Source: Pseudomonadota bacterium (GTDB taxonomy: Bacteria > Pseudomonadota > Gammaproteobacteria > Burkholderiales > Burkholderiaceae_D). From it: a DNA stretch of 23,228 bases. The notes under the pieces were generated by a model. The model had not been told where the DNA came from. It saw nothing but the letters and a program-made list of their open reading frames with translations, and did no database searches. The stretch lies in NCBI GenBank assembly GCA_023392035.1, contig JAEVZY010000180.1, positions 1 through 23,228 on the forward strand, read 5' to 3'. Numbering within the stretch: the stretch's first letter is position 1; each line of letters opens with the position of its first letter. The translations under genes and the position numbers were made by a program. This document shows, piece after piece, positions 1 through 7,700 of the stretch.

Positions 1-105
1 GCGCCGGCCCGTGCGCCGCAAGGCGGCGGCCAGGGCGGCGGCAATCGTCCGGCGCAACGGCCGGCGCCGAATTTCAGCGACATGGACGACGACATTCCGT
101 TCTGA
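1..105 (+). CDS. ssb: Single-stranded DNA-binding protein SSB, C-terminal end (5' partial)
   Basis: Only the last 34 codons are inside the window, in frame from base 1 to the TGA at 103-105. They encode a glycine-, glutamine- and proline-rich linker followed by the acidic tip MDDDIPF. This is the hallmark tail of bacterial SSB, which docks DNA repair and replication partners such as exonuclease I, PriA and RecQ. The OB-fold DNA-binding domain lies upstream of the window. The tail is intact and a strong rho-independent terminator follows 27 bp downstream, so this is probably the end of the transcription unit. The assignment is firm because the linker type and the DDDIPF tip together are characteristic of SSB. 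Confidence 0.95.
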   Translation, partial: APARAPQGGGQGGGNRPAQRPAPNFSDMDDDIPF

Positions 106-130
106 GCTTGCATTCCTTTTGCGAAAGTCG

Positions 131-162
131 AAGCGAGGCCGTTGATCCGGCCTCGCTTTTTT
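131..162 (+). terminator. Rho-independent terminator of ssb
   Basis: The 8-bp stem GCGAGGCC (133-140) pairs with GGCCTCGC (149-156) across an 8-nt loop and is followed by six T residues (157-162). The flanking AA and TT extend the stem. It lies just after the ssb stop codon. Confidence 0.92.
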
Positions 163-281
163 ATGTCGGTCGGCCCAAAGTCCGATCGTCCAATATTCCC
201 GAACCTTCCTTCAACTCTTACGGGGTGGCTCCCGGATGTTGGCCAACGTATAGTCAGTTCGACCCTCAACCTGGATTTCCC

Positions 282-422
282 ATGCGAACTCCTTCTTTCA
301 ACGCCATGTATCGAATCAGCTCGCGGCCGAGCGTTTCGCGCGCGCGTACGAAACGAAGCGATTTCGCCACGCTCTCCGGCATCGCGACCATTGCGGCCGC
401 TGCACTCGCCCGGCTCGCTTAA
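282..422 (+). CDS. Possible small protein, 46 residues (uncertain)
   Basis: An ATG at 282 opens a 46-codon frame ending in TAA at 420-422. The product would be basic and rich in Ser, Arg and Ala, beginning MRTPSFNAMY and ending in an alanine-rich hydrophobic stretch (IATIAAAALARLA). I recognise no family. Third-position GC is only about 65 percent, lower than expected for genes here, and there is no good ribosome binding site. It is followed directly by an inverted repeat (423-462). It may be a real small gene or chance; I lean to chance. Confidence 0.22.
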   Translation: MRTPSFNAMYRISSRPSVSRARTKRSDFATLSGIATIAAAALARLA

Positions 423-462
423 GGCTCGGTAGCGCCAATCCACTGCGGCGGCTTACCGAGCC
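423..462. repeat. Inverted repeat with 9-bp arms in the ssb-usp spacer
   Basis: GGCTCGGTA (423-431) is perfectly complementary to TACCGAGCC (454-462). Inside the loop CGCC (433-436) can pair with GGCG (447-450), giving an extended hairpin. No T tract follows, so this is not a classical terminator. It may be an attenuator, a transcript-end structure or a protein site. Confidence 0.45.
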
Positions 463-589
463 CGCTCCCTGTCCCACCCATATTGATCGCACGCGCCAGT
501 CCTGGCCGCGTGTTCCTCGCTACTGCTTCAGTCGTGGTGTTCTGACACGTCTGGAGCGCTACTTGCGCTTGGCCGGAGGTGAGAAAAAA

Positions 590-1291
590 GTGAACAGAAT
601 CGGAAAAATTTCAGCCATCAACGAAGCTGCGGCTCCGGTGCAATGGGCGCAGGAGCGCGCTCGCCTGATCGGCGCCAGATTGCGCAAAGTCTCGATGGAC
701 GCCGCCGCGCCATCGACCGGATTGCTGATCCTGAACGCCAATGGCGCAGGCCTCTTCTCGAGCGCCCTGCTTGGATGGCGCAATACGGCGCGCATCCGGC
801 AAGCGTCGGGCCCGGTCCTGCTGGTGCAGAGCAAGCCGCAGCGCGCCTACCGTCGGGTGCTGATCGCGACCGACTTTTCCGAGGCATCGCTGGCGGCGGC
901 GAAGGCGGCCATCGCCATCACCCCGGCGGCAGAGGTGGTTGTCGCCCATGTGTTCCAGCTGGCCGAGAGCGGCCTCATGCTGGAACAGGGGCTGGCCTCG
1001 AAAATCGTCCGCTCCTATCGCCAGAAGGCGAGGGAAGTCGCCAAGCAGAAGCTGGACGAGTTCGTGCAGGCACTGGACATGCCGGTCAGGCCGGGACGCG
1101 CGGTGCTGTACGGTACGCCGCAACGGATCGTTCCGCATTACGCGGCCAATATCGGGGCGGACCTGGTGGTGCTGGGCCGTAGGCGGCGCTCCCTGGTGGG
1201 CAGCCTGTTTGCACCTGGCCTGCGCCGATGCCTGGCGCCGCTGAAACTGGACATTCTCCTGTGCGCGGCTGACGAAAGGGGGCAGGCATGA
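590..1291 (+). CDS. Universal stress protein, 1.5-domain form
   Basis: The 233-residue product is a UspA-superfamily protein. I chose the GTG start at 590 because GGAGG (575-579) lies 10 bases upstream; the in-frame TTG at 563 has no such site. Residues 87-230 form a complete Usp domain: YRRVLIATDFS with the usual Asp (D95), a helix of alanine-rich turns, VVVAHVF, and the closing VLYGTPQRI and ADLVVLGRRRR segments. Residues 44-80 look like only the last part of a preceding Usp domain (GLLILNANGAG then GPVLLVQ), so the first domain lacks its beginning. The ATP-loop pattern G-x2-G-x9-G is not visible, suggesting the non-ATP-binding class. Its stop overlaps the start of the next usp gene by four bases (ATGA), implying translational coupling. 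Usp proteins generally act in the cytoplasm during stress or growth arrest; the specific role here is unknown. Confidence 0.85.
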   Translation: MNRIGKISAINEAAAPVQWAQERARLIGARLRKVSMDAAAPSTGLLILNANGAGLFSSALLGWRNTARIRQASGPVLLVQSKPQRAYRRVLIATDFSEASLAAAKAAIAITPAAEVVVAHVFQLAESGLMLEQGLASKIVRSYRQKAREVAKQKLDEFVQALDMPVRPGRAVLYGTPQRIVPHYAANIGADLVVLGRRRRSLVGSLFAPGLRRCLAPLKLDILLCAADERGQA

Positions 1292-2133
1292 GCAGCTTGC
1301 GTCATCTCCTGGTCGTCAGCGATGGCTCGGAGCGAGGCCAGATGGCCGAAGCCCGGGCCAGGAGCCTGTGCGAAGAGCTTGCGGCAGAGGCGGTCGAAGT
1401 GCTCACGATCAAAAGCGCTGAAACAGACGGGCTGGAGCAGGCCGCGCCCATGGCCCGCGGGCTGACTACCGGAATGGGCACCTTGAGATCCCGCACCGGC
1501 CACCAGGTACGCATCGGCAGCGCCGCCGAGCAGATCGCGGCGCGCGGCAATGAGCTGGATGCCGGACTGGTCCTGGCCGCGGTGCAGGGCGATCGGATCT
1601 GCGCCGGCCGGAGGTCGCCTTGCAGCAGTGCCGAACTGGTGGAGCGGGTGGAGCGGCCGCTGTTGCTGGTCAAGCGGCCTCCGCGCGGCGGCTATCGTTC
1701 CGTATTGGTCGCCGTCGACCTGACCGAAGACAGCGATGAAGTGGCACGCCATGCGCTTTGGATCGCGCCCAAGGCGCATCTCATCCTGCTTCACGTGTGT
1801 GCTACGGAATGCCTGGGCGCGGACGCCGATGCGAGTTCGGTACAGCGGGCCGCAATCGCGCGCGAAACGGCACAAGGAAAAATGAGTTCTCTCATTTCCC
1901 GTCTGGAGCGGGGCCGGCGCTTGATATCCAGGGTGGTGTTGCACGGTCCGCCGGCAGCGACGGTTCTTGGCTACACCGACCAGCTGAGCGTGGATCTGGT
2001 GGTCATCGGCAGACGTGATGAAGCCGATGCCGCGCAAGCAGGGCAAATGACGCAGAGGCTGCTTTCCGGCCTGGGCAGCGACCTGTTGCTGGTGCCGACG
2101 CGCTCGTATCCAACATTGCCGAATGCGGCCTAG
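1288..2133 (+). CDS. Universal stress protein, tandem two-domain form
   Basis: The 281-residue product contains two Usp domains. The first (about 5-130) starts LLVVSDGS and ends RPLLLVKRPP. The second starts at about residue 136 with YRSVLVAVDLT, continues with LILLHVC, and ends VDLVVIGRRDE and SDLLLVPT. This is the standard layout of proteobacterial tandem Usp proteins of the UspE type. The nucleotide-binding loop after VVIG is poor in glycine (RRDEADAAQAG), so ATP binding is doubtful. The ATG overlaps the upstream usp stop, and the next gene follows after 8 bp, so these form one operon. A role in stress survival is inferred from the family; nothing visible identifies a ligand. Confidence 0.88.
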   Translation: MSSLRHLLVVSDGSERGQMAEARARSLCEELAAEAVEVLTIKSAETDGLEQAAPMARGLTTGMGTLRSRTGHQVRIGSAAEQIAARGNELDAGLVLAAVQGDRICAGRRSPCSSAELVERVERPLLLVKRPPRGGYRSVLVAVDLTEDSDEVARHALWIAPKAHLILLHVCATECLGADADASSVQRAAIARETAQGKMSSLISRLERGRRLISRVVLHGPPAATVLGYTDQLSVDLVVIGRRDEADAAQAGQMTQRLLSGLGSDLLLVPTRSYPTLPNAA

Positions 2134-2141
2134 GAGGCGCC

Positions 2142-2549
2142 ATGAGAACCAGCATTACACAGCGCAGCATATTCATGTCGATCGACGACCACGAGAAGAT
2201 CAGTGCGCTGCTCGACAAACATGCCTTGCCGGCCAGTCCGGAACGCCAACTGCTGGAGTGGAAGCTCAACGAGGCGATCCAGTTGAAGCGGGCCTATCTG
2301 TTTGCGGATGTGGTGTCGGTGGAGTCGCAGGTGAATTTCCTCAGCCTGCGCGATGGCCTGGAGTACTGGGTAAAAATCGATTACCCGGAGGAGAAAAAAG
2401 AAGAGGGAACCGTGTCCTTGTTCTCCCCGATCGGCGCGGCGCTGATCGGCCTTTCCAAGGGACAGGAATTTCATTGGTGCGGACCGAGCGGACGCAGATC
2501 AGGCGTAAAAGTGATCGAAGTTTTGCAAACACCCACGATAAGGTATTGA
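2142..2549 (+). CDS. Rnk-like protein with GreA/GreB C-terminal domain
   Basis: The 135-residue product has the FKBP-like C-terminal fold shared by GreA, GreB and Rnk: VVSVESQVNF, a central WVKIDYP strand, the signature SLFSPIGAALIGLSKGQ (residues 86-102), and a closing VKVIEVL strand. The N-terminal helical part (about 12-50) is short, as in Rnk, and lacks the long coiled coil of Gre factors. It is more divergent than the paralogue immediately downstream. The ATG at 2142 follows AGGAGG (2132-2137) closely; an internal ATG at 2175 has no ribosome site. Known Rnk proteins bind RNA polymerase and affect nucleoside diphosphate kinase levels; whether this divergent copy does so is inference. Confidence 0.82.
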   Translation: MRTSITQRSIFMSIDDHEKISALLDKHALPASPERQLLEWKLNEAIQLKRAYLFADVVSVESQVNFLSLRDGLEYWVKIDYPEEKKEEGTVSLFSPIGAALIGLSKGQEFHWCGPSGRRSGVKVIEVLQTPTIRY

Positions 2550-2550
2550 G

Positions 2551-3000
2551 ATGATTAAGCAAGAGCAAATCGCAAGCAAACAAGTGAAAGCAGCCGGCCC
2601 GATGCCGGACATCTATCTGAGCAGCCACGACTTCGAGCGCTTGGAGGCGCTGGCCGACAAGCTCCCCGATGCGCAGGACGAGGGCAAGGCAGCGTTCCTG
2701 GAAGAGCTGGCCAGGGCGTCGGTGGTGGCGCCTGACGATATGCCGCCCGATACCGTGACCATGAATTCGATCGTCCGCTTCAAGGTGGACGGCCGCGAAT
2801 TCTGCAAGACCCTGGTCTATCCGCGCGATGCGGTCGATGGCGAGAACCGGGTTTCGATCGTCACGCCGGTGGGCATGGCGCTCATCGGATTGCAGCGCGG
2901 CGCCACCATCGAATGGCCGCGCGCGGGCGGCCCGGCGCTGGAGATCGAGATCCTGGAGGTTCTCTATCAGCCGGAAAAATTCGGCGATTTCCGCAGGTAG
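2551..3000 (+). CDS. rnk: Regulator of nucleoside diphosphate kinase (Rnk)
   Basis: The 149-residue product matches Rnk closely. It shows MPDIYLSSHDFERLEAL at the start of the folded part, the block DDMPPDTVTMNS (about 68-79), KTLVYPRDA, the Gre/Rnk signature IVTPVGMALIGLQRG and the C-terminal EVLYQPEKFGD. Rnk is a small RNA-polymerase-binding relative of GreA/GreB with a short N-terminal helix pair instead of the long coiled coil; in Escherichia coli it influences Ndk and so nucleoside triphosphate pools. The ATG starts one base after the stop of the upstream Rnk-like gene, so the two are coupled in the usp operon. It is the last gene of that operon and is convergent with the TpsB gene 63 bp away. 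Confidence 0.9.
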   Translation: MIKQEQIASKQVKAAGPMPDIYLSSHDFERLEALADKLPDAQDEGKAAFLEELARASVVAPDDMPPDTVTMNSIVRFKVDGREFCKTLVYPRDAVDGENRVSIVTPVGMALIGLQRGATIEWPRAGGPALEIEILEVLYQPEKFGDFRR

Positions 3001-3009
3001 AAAGGGCGG

Positions 3010-3032
3010 GCTGGCCGTGCCTGGCGGCCAGC
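3010..3032. terminator. Hairpin between convergent rnk and tpsB genes
   Basis: GCTGGCCG (3010-3017) pairs with CGGCCAGC (3025-3032) across a 7-nt loop, in the 63-bp gap between two converging genes. There is no T tract on either strand, so it may be a weak or Rho-assisted terminator. Confidence 0.45.
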
Positions 3033-3063
3033 GCTGCGCTTTGCCCGCGCAAGCGCCGGCCGA

Positions 3064-4749
3064 TCAGAAGCGCTTGCTGAGCTCGGCCCAGCCGCGCACC
3101 GGCGACACCGAAGACAGCAGCGCCGGCCGCGCGCCGAAGGGTGCCGCCACGAAGATGCGGCCGTCAATCCGTTCCGGCCCCGACCAGTTCAGGCCAAGAC
3201 CGTAGCCGCGCAGCGCGCCGGTGTTGGTGGAGGCGGTCCAGGGCGATTTGTTGACGGTCACGTGCGCAGCGTCGACAAAGGCCACCGCTTGCCATTGGGT
3301 CTGGGCCAACGCGCCCAGAAAACGCCGCAGTTCCAGATTGAGCACCCAGGCGTTGTCGCCCGATATGGCACCCGGCTCATAGGCGCGCACGGTCCAGGGG
3401 CCGCCCACGCTCATCTTCATCGAAGTGTCCAGGTTGGCGCTTGCGCGCTGTCCTGAAAGTTGGGCATACAACTGATCGACCCGTGTCAGGTTCTGGGTAT
3501 GGCTCACCAATCCCTGCAGTTTGGCGAAGCTGCCGTCGGTGCGCGCCGTGGCGGCGTCCGTACTGCGGGCCGCCGCATCATCGAAGTCCAGCCGGCCCCG
3601 GGTCAGGCCGAGCGACCAGCTGTTGCCGGAATTGGCGACCAAGGCATTGGTCAGATCGCCATTCAAGGCGAGCGTGATGTTGTCCAGGTGACGGTCATTG
3701 CGGATGGCGCTGGCGTCCACCCGGTCTTTCAGATTCAGACCGTCGTATTGCAGCGAGCCCCAGACATTGGCTTGCCGGCTGCGCAGGAGCGGTTGTCGGG
3801 CCCAGGCGCTGAGCACATGGGCCTGGCCATGCGCGCCTATGGTCGCGAATGGCTCGCCCAATTCATAACTCAGTGCCGAGGCCGCGGCGCCAAGGCGCGT
3901 GCCGCGGCCGTTGACCACGGCTTCATACGAAGCGCGTCCATAGCGAAAGCTTTCGCCCGAACTCAGCAACGAAAAATTGAACAGGTCGCCATGGCTGAGC
4001 GGGCCCAGCACGCTGAAGTTCGCACCCAGCCGGCCGCGGCCGGTGAAGCGGCTGCCGAAATTGTCGGCCGTGATATTGCCGACCACGCGCGGCGCGGGCG
4101 CGACGGCGACCGTCATGTCCGACGTGCCCGGGCGTTCGCCGGCTTTCAGGGTGGCTTCGACCTTGGCGCCGGGCAGGTCCGACAAGAGCAGCAGGCTGCG
4201 GTCCATCTCGGCTTGCCGGATCACATCACCGGCATGCAGCGGCGCCAGCGTTGCTTCCAGCAGGCGGCTGTTGACGGCGCTGTCGTTGGCCAGCATCACC
4301 TTGCCGTAGCGCGCTTCGACCACGCTGATTTCGAGCACGCCATCCTTCATGTTCTGGCGCGCAATGACGGCGCGTGCCAGCGGATATCCATGCCGGTGGT
4401 AGTAGTCGGTGATGCGCCCGGCCATGGCCTGCAGCTCATCGAAACTCAGGGTCTTGCCCTGCACTTCGCCAGCCACGGCGCGCAGCGTGGCGCTGTCGAA
4501 GGCCGTATTGCCCGAGAACCGCAGGTCTTGCACCAGCACCTTGCCGGTTCCCGACAGTTTGACTGGCCTCTCGGTTTCAATGCGGGTCGTGGGCGCCGGC
4601 CCGGGCGCCGCCGCAGGTGCGGGAGGCAATTGCTGCAACAGGCTGCCGGCATCGGGCAGGGCCTGGGCATGAAGGGTTCCGGCCAGGGCGACGGTGAACA
4701 GCGCGGCGGCAGAGTGAAGGGCAATGCACTTGCTGGAAGATCGGCTCAT
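3064..4749 (-). CDS. TpsB outer-membrane transporter (ShlB/FhaC/HecB family)
   Basis: The 561-residue product has a signal peptide (basic start, hydrophobic AALFTVALAG, likely cut after LHAQA), then a Pro/Ala-rich linker. A POTRA domain follows at about 67-145 (VLVQDLRFSGNTAF to VARYGKVML). The rest is a 16-strand Omp85-type barrel ending in the outer-membrane signature Phe. The conserved loop-L6 motif, VRGY in FhaC, appears as VRAY at residues 454-457 followed by EPGAISGD; Ala in this position is a variant I associate with other TpsB subfamilies. It translocates the TpsA protein across the outer membrane. The start lies 12 bp after the tpsA stop, with GAGAG upstream, so the two genes form one operon in the order tpsA-tpsB. 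Confidence 0.93.
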   Translation of the reverse strand: MSRSSSKCIALHSAAALFTVALAGTLHAQALPDAGSLLQQLPPAPAAAPGPAPTTRIETERPVKLSGTGKVLVQDLRFSGNTAFDSATLRAVAGEVQGKTLSFDELQAMAGRITDYYHRHGYPLARAVIARQNMKDGVLEISVVEARYGKVMLANDSAVNSRLLEATLAPLHAGDVIRQAEMDRSLLLLSDLPGAKVEATLKAGERPGTSDMTVAVAPAPRVVGNITADNFGSRFTGRGRLGANFSVLGPLSHGDLFNFSLLSSGESFRYGRASYEAVVNGRGTRLGAAASALSYELGEPFATIGAHGQAHVLSAWARQPLLRSRQANVWGSLQYDGLNLKDRVDASAIRNDRHLDNITLALNGDLTNALVANSGNSWSLGLTRGRLDFDDAAARSTDAATARTDGSFAKLQGLVSHTQNLTRVDQLYAQLSGQRASANLDTSMKMSVGGPWTVRAYEPGAISGDNAWVLNLELRRFLGALAQTQWQAVAFVDAAHVTVNKSPWTASTNTGALRGYGLGLNWSGPERIDGRIFVAAPFGARPALLSSVSPVRGWAELSKRF

Positions 4750-4761
4750 TCGCTCTCGCTA

Positions 4762-7700
4762 TTAATTGTTCGGATTGATGGACACGTTCACGCCGTCGTC
4801 GACGACATGAAGTCGCGGACCGTTGATACCGATGATGGTGGTATTCGTCAGCAGGGAGGAGGTTTGCGGCAAGCCGCCATTCGGACCACCGGCTTCGGCT
4901 GGGGGATTGGCGCTACTGCCGAGGCCGGAGGCGATGCCTGGCGTTGCTTGGCCGGTCGTAGTGGATGGCGCCAATATCGTTGCGCTGATCAGGCTTGAAA
5001 CCGTGTTCGGGATTTGCTGCTGCTGGTTCTGAAGCACAACGGCCGGGGCAAGCTCGGGCGCCGGCAAAATGCTGGCCGTGAGATGGGGGCTGACCAACTG
5101 GTAATTGCCGGCATCGGTTCCAGACAGGCTCAAGCCGCTGACGTTCACCGACTTGCCGGATCCGGCGGCGGAATCCGAGAACTGCCCGCTTGCAGTGCCG
5201 CCCAGGTTGACGATGTCGTTGCCCAGCGCCTGGATCTGGGCGCTGCCGGTCAAGGCCACGCTGGTGTTGCCATCGTAGGTCTTGTCGGACGCGGAAAGGC
5301 CGGTGACGTTGAGATTGGCCTTGGTGATGTTGGCGGTCAGGCCGGTGGGCTGCAGCAGGTTGTAGTTGCCGGCATCCGTGCCGCTGATGGTCACGCCGCT
5401 GACGGTCACCGACTTGCCGGTGCCGACGTTCTTGTCGGCGAAGCTGCCAGTTGCGGTGCCGCCTGCGGTGACGACATCGTTACCCAGTGCCGCCACCGTC
5501 GCGGTGCCGGACAACGTGGCGTTGTTGGTGGTGTCATACACCTTGTTGTTGGCGGTCAGACCGATGACCTGCAGATCGGCCTTGGTGATATTGGCGGTGA
5601 GGCCGGTGGGCTGCAGCAGATTGTAGTTGCCGGCATCCGCGCCGCTGATGGTCACGCCGCTCACAGTCACTGACTTGCCGTTGCCGACGTTTTTGTCGGT
5701 GAAGTTGCCAATTGCGGTGCCGCCCGCGGTGACGACATCGTTGCCAAGTGCCGCCACCGTTGCGGTGCCGGACAACGTGGCGCCGTTGGTGGTGTCATAC
5801 ACCTTGTTGCTGGCGCTCAGACCGGTTACCTGCAGATCGGCCTTGGTGATGTTGGCGGTAACGCCAGTCGGCTGCAGCAGGTTGTAGTTGCCGGCGTCAA
5901 CGCCGCTGATGGTCACGCCGCTGACGGTCACTGTCTTGCCGGTGCCGACGTTCTTGTCGGTGAAGCTGCCGCTTGCAGTGCCACCCGCCGTGACGTCGTC
6001 GCTGCCCAATGCCGCCACCGTTGCCGTGCCGGACAACGTGGCGCCGTTGGTGGTGTCATACACCTTGTTGTTGGCTGTCAGGCCGGTTACCTGCAGATCG
6101 GCCTTGGTGATGTTGGCGGTGAGGCCGGTGGGCTGCAGCAGGTTGTAGTTGCCGGCATCGGCGCCACTGATGGTCACGCCGCTCACGGTCACTGTCTTGC
6201 CGGTGCCGACGTTCTTGTCGGTGAAGTTGCCGGTCGCGGTGCCGCCCGCGGTGACATCGTCGTTGCCAAGTGCCGCCACCGTTGCGGAGCCGGACAGGGT
6301 GGCGCCGTTGGTGGTGTCATACACCTTGTTGTTCGCGCTTAGACCAGTGACCTGCAGATCGGCCTTGGTGATATTGGCGATGAGGCCGGTGGGCTGCAGC
6401 AGGTTGTAGTTGCCGGCATCGGCGCCGCTGATGGTCACGCCGCTGACGGTCACTGTCTTGCCGGTGCCGACGTTCTTGTCGGTGAAGTTGCCGCTTGCAG
6501 TGCCACCTGCGGTGACGTCGTCGCTGCCCAATGCCGCCACCGTTGCCGTGCCGGTGAGCGTGGCGCTGATGGTGGTGTCGTACACCTTGTTATTGGCTGT
6601 CAGACCGGTCACCTGCAAGTCCGCCTTCGTAATGTTGGCAGTCAGTCCGGTCGGCTGCAGCAGGTTGTAGTTGCCCGCATCGGCACCGCTGATGGTCACG
6701 CCGCTGACGGTAACTGTCTTGCCGTTGCCGACGTTCTTGTCGGTGAAGTTGCCAGTTGCGGTGCCGCCCGCGGTGACATCGTCGCTGCCCAGGGCCGTCA
6801 CCGTTGCGGTGCCGGAGAGGCTGGCGCTGGTGGTGGTGTCGTACACCTTGTTGCTGGCGCTCAGGCCCGTGGCCTGCAGATCGGCCTTGGTGATCGTGCC
6901 GACGTTGCCGCTGGCCGAGCTGCTGCTCAACTGATAGCCATACACAGTAGCTGAGCCGTTGCTTGCACCCGAGATGCTCAGGCCGGACGCAGTCACCGTC
7001 TTGCTGCTGCCGACATTCTTGTTGTCGTAGGCGCTGCTGGTCGGTGCGCCAAGGCTTACCGTGTCGCCGTCCACCGTGCCGCTGGTGCTGAAATTGGCCG
7101 CGCTCAGGGTGGCGCCAATGCCGGTGTCATAGGTCTTGCTCACTGTGCCGGTCAGGCTGGCAGTGATGCTGGGCGCAAGCGTGTACAGGAAGCCGTTACC
7201 CGAGCCCAGGACGTTGTCCACTCCATACGCGGCGTTGTATTGCTTGAAGTCGTAAGCCAGGCCGCCGCGAACATCGTTGGCGGGATTCTCCGACCACACC
7301 AGCCAGCGGCCATTGGGCGTGGACAGGGCCGAGGCGCCGGCATTGTTCACGAAAGTCTTGCCGGCCAGCTGCAGGGCGGTGCCGGTGGCGGTCGAGGTGA
7401 TGCCGGCATTGAGCGTCAAGGCATTGCCGGCCACCAGGTTCAGGGCGCCGCTCACGTTGACGGCGCTGTTGATCGTGATGTTGTTGGAGGCTTGCAGCGT
7501 GGTGGTGCCGGTGGTGGCGATGCCGGCCAGGGCGGTCGGATTCAAGCTCACCGATCCTGCCGCATTGCTGATCGAGGCAAGCAGGTTCGACGGCGCCGAA
7601 ACCAGCCACACTGCGCCGGCATTGGCCTTGCCCGGCTGGTCATAAGCGGGCGTGTCGACGACGTAGTTGCCATTGGCCAGGCCCGTCACGCCATACAGGC

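Larger units (their letters stand above)
163..589. other. Intergenic stretch with no convincing gene
   Basis: This is about 430 bp between the ssb terminator and the first universal stress gene. The open frames that cross it run through the ssb terminator and look like chance. The best small candidate, 46 codons at 282-422, and an inverted repeat at 423-462 are listed separately. I see no clear -35/-10 pair for the downstream operon, although its promoter should lie here. I also see no remnant of a first Usp domain, so the short N-terminus of the downstream gene is not an obvious frameshift. Confidence 0.5.

Noticed and set aside
108..422. A 104-codon open frame after ssb
   Set aside because: It reads straight through the ssb terminator hairpin, starts within a few bases of the ssb stop, and has no recognisable motif. 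Only its last 46 codons are kept as a weak candidate.
163..589. Frameshifted first half of the first Usp domain upstream of 590
   Set aside because: I looked for the VLVAxD-type first strand in the upstream sequence and did not find it, and a good ribosome site supports the short start.
3460..4998. A 512-codon open frame on the plus strand across tpsB
   Set aside because: Its composition is that of an antisense shadow, it crosses the junction of tpsA and tpsB, and it has no ribosome site or family motif.
5323..6888. CRISPR-like look of regularly spaced repeats
   Set aside because: The 261-bp period is in frame (87 codons) and lies inside one open reading frame; there are no short repeats with unique spacers and no cas genes.
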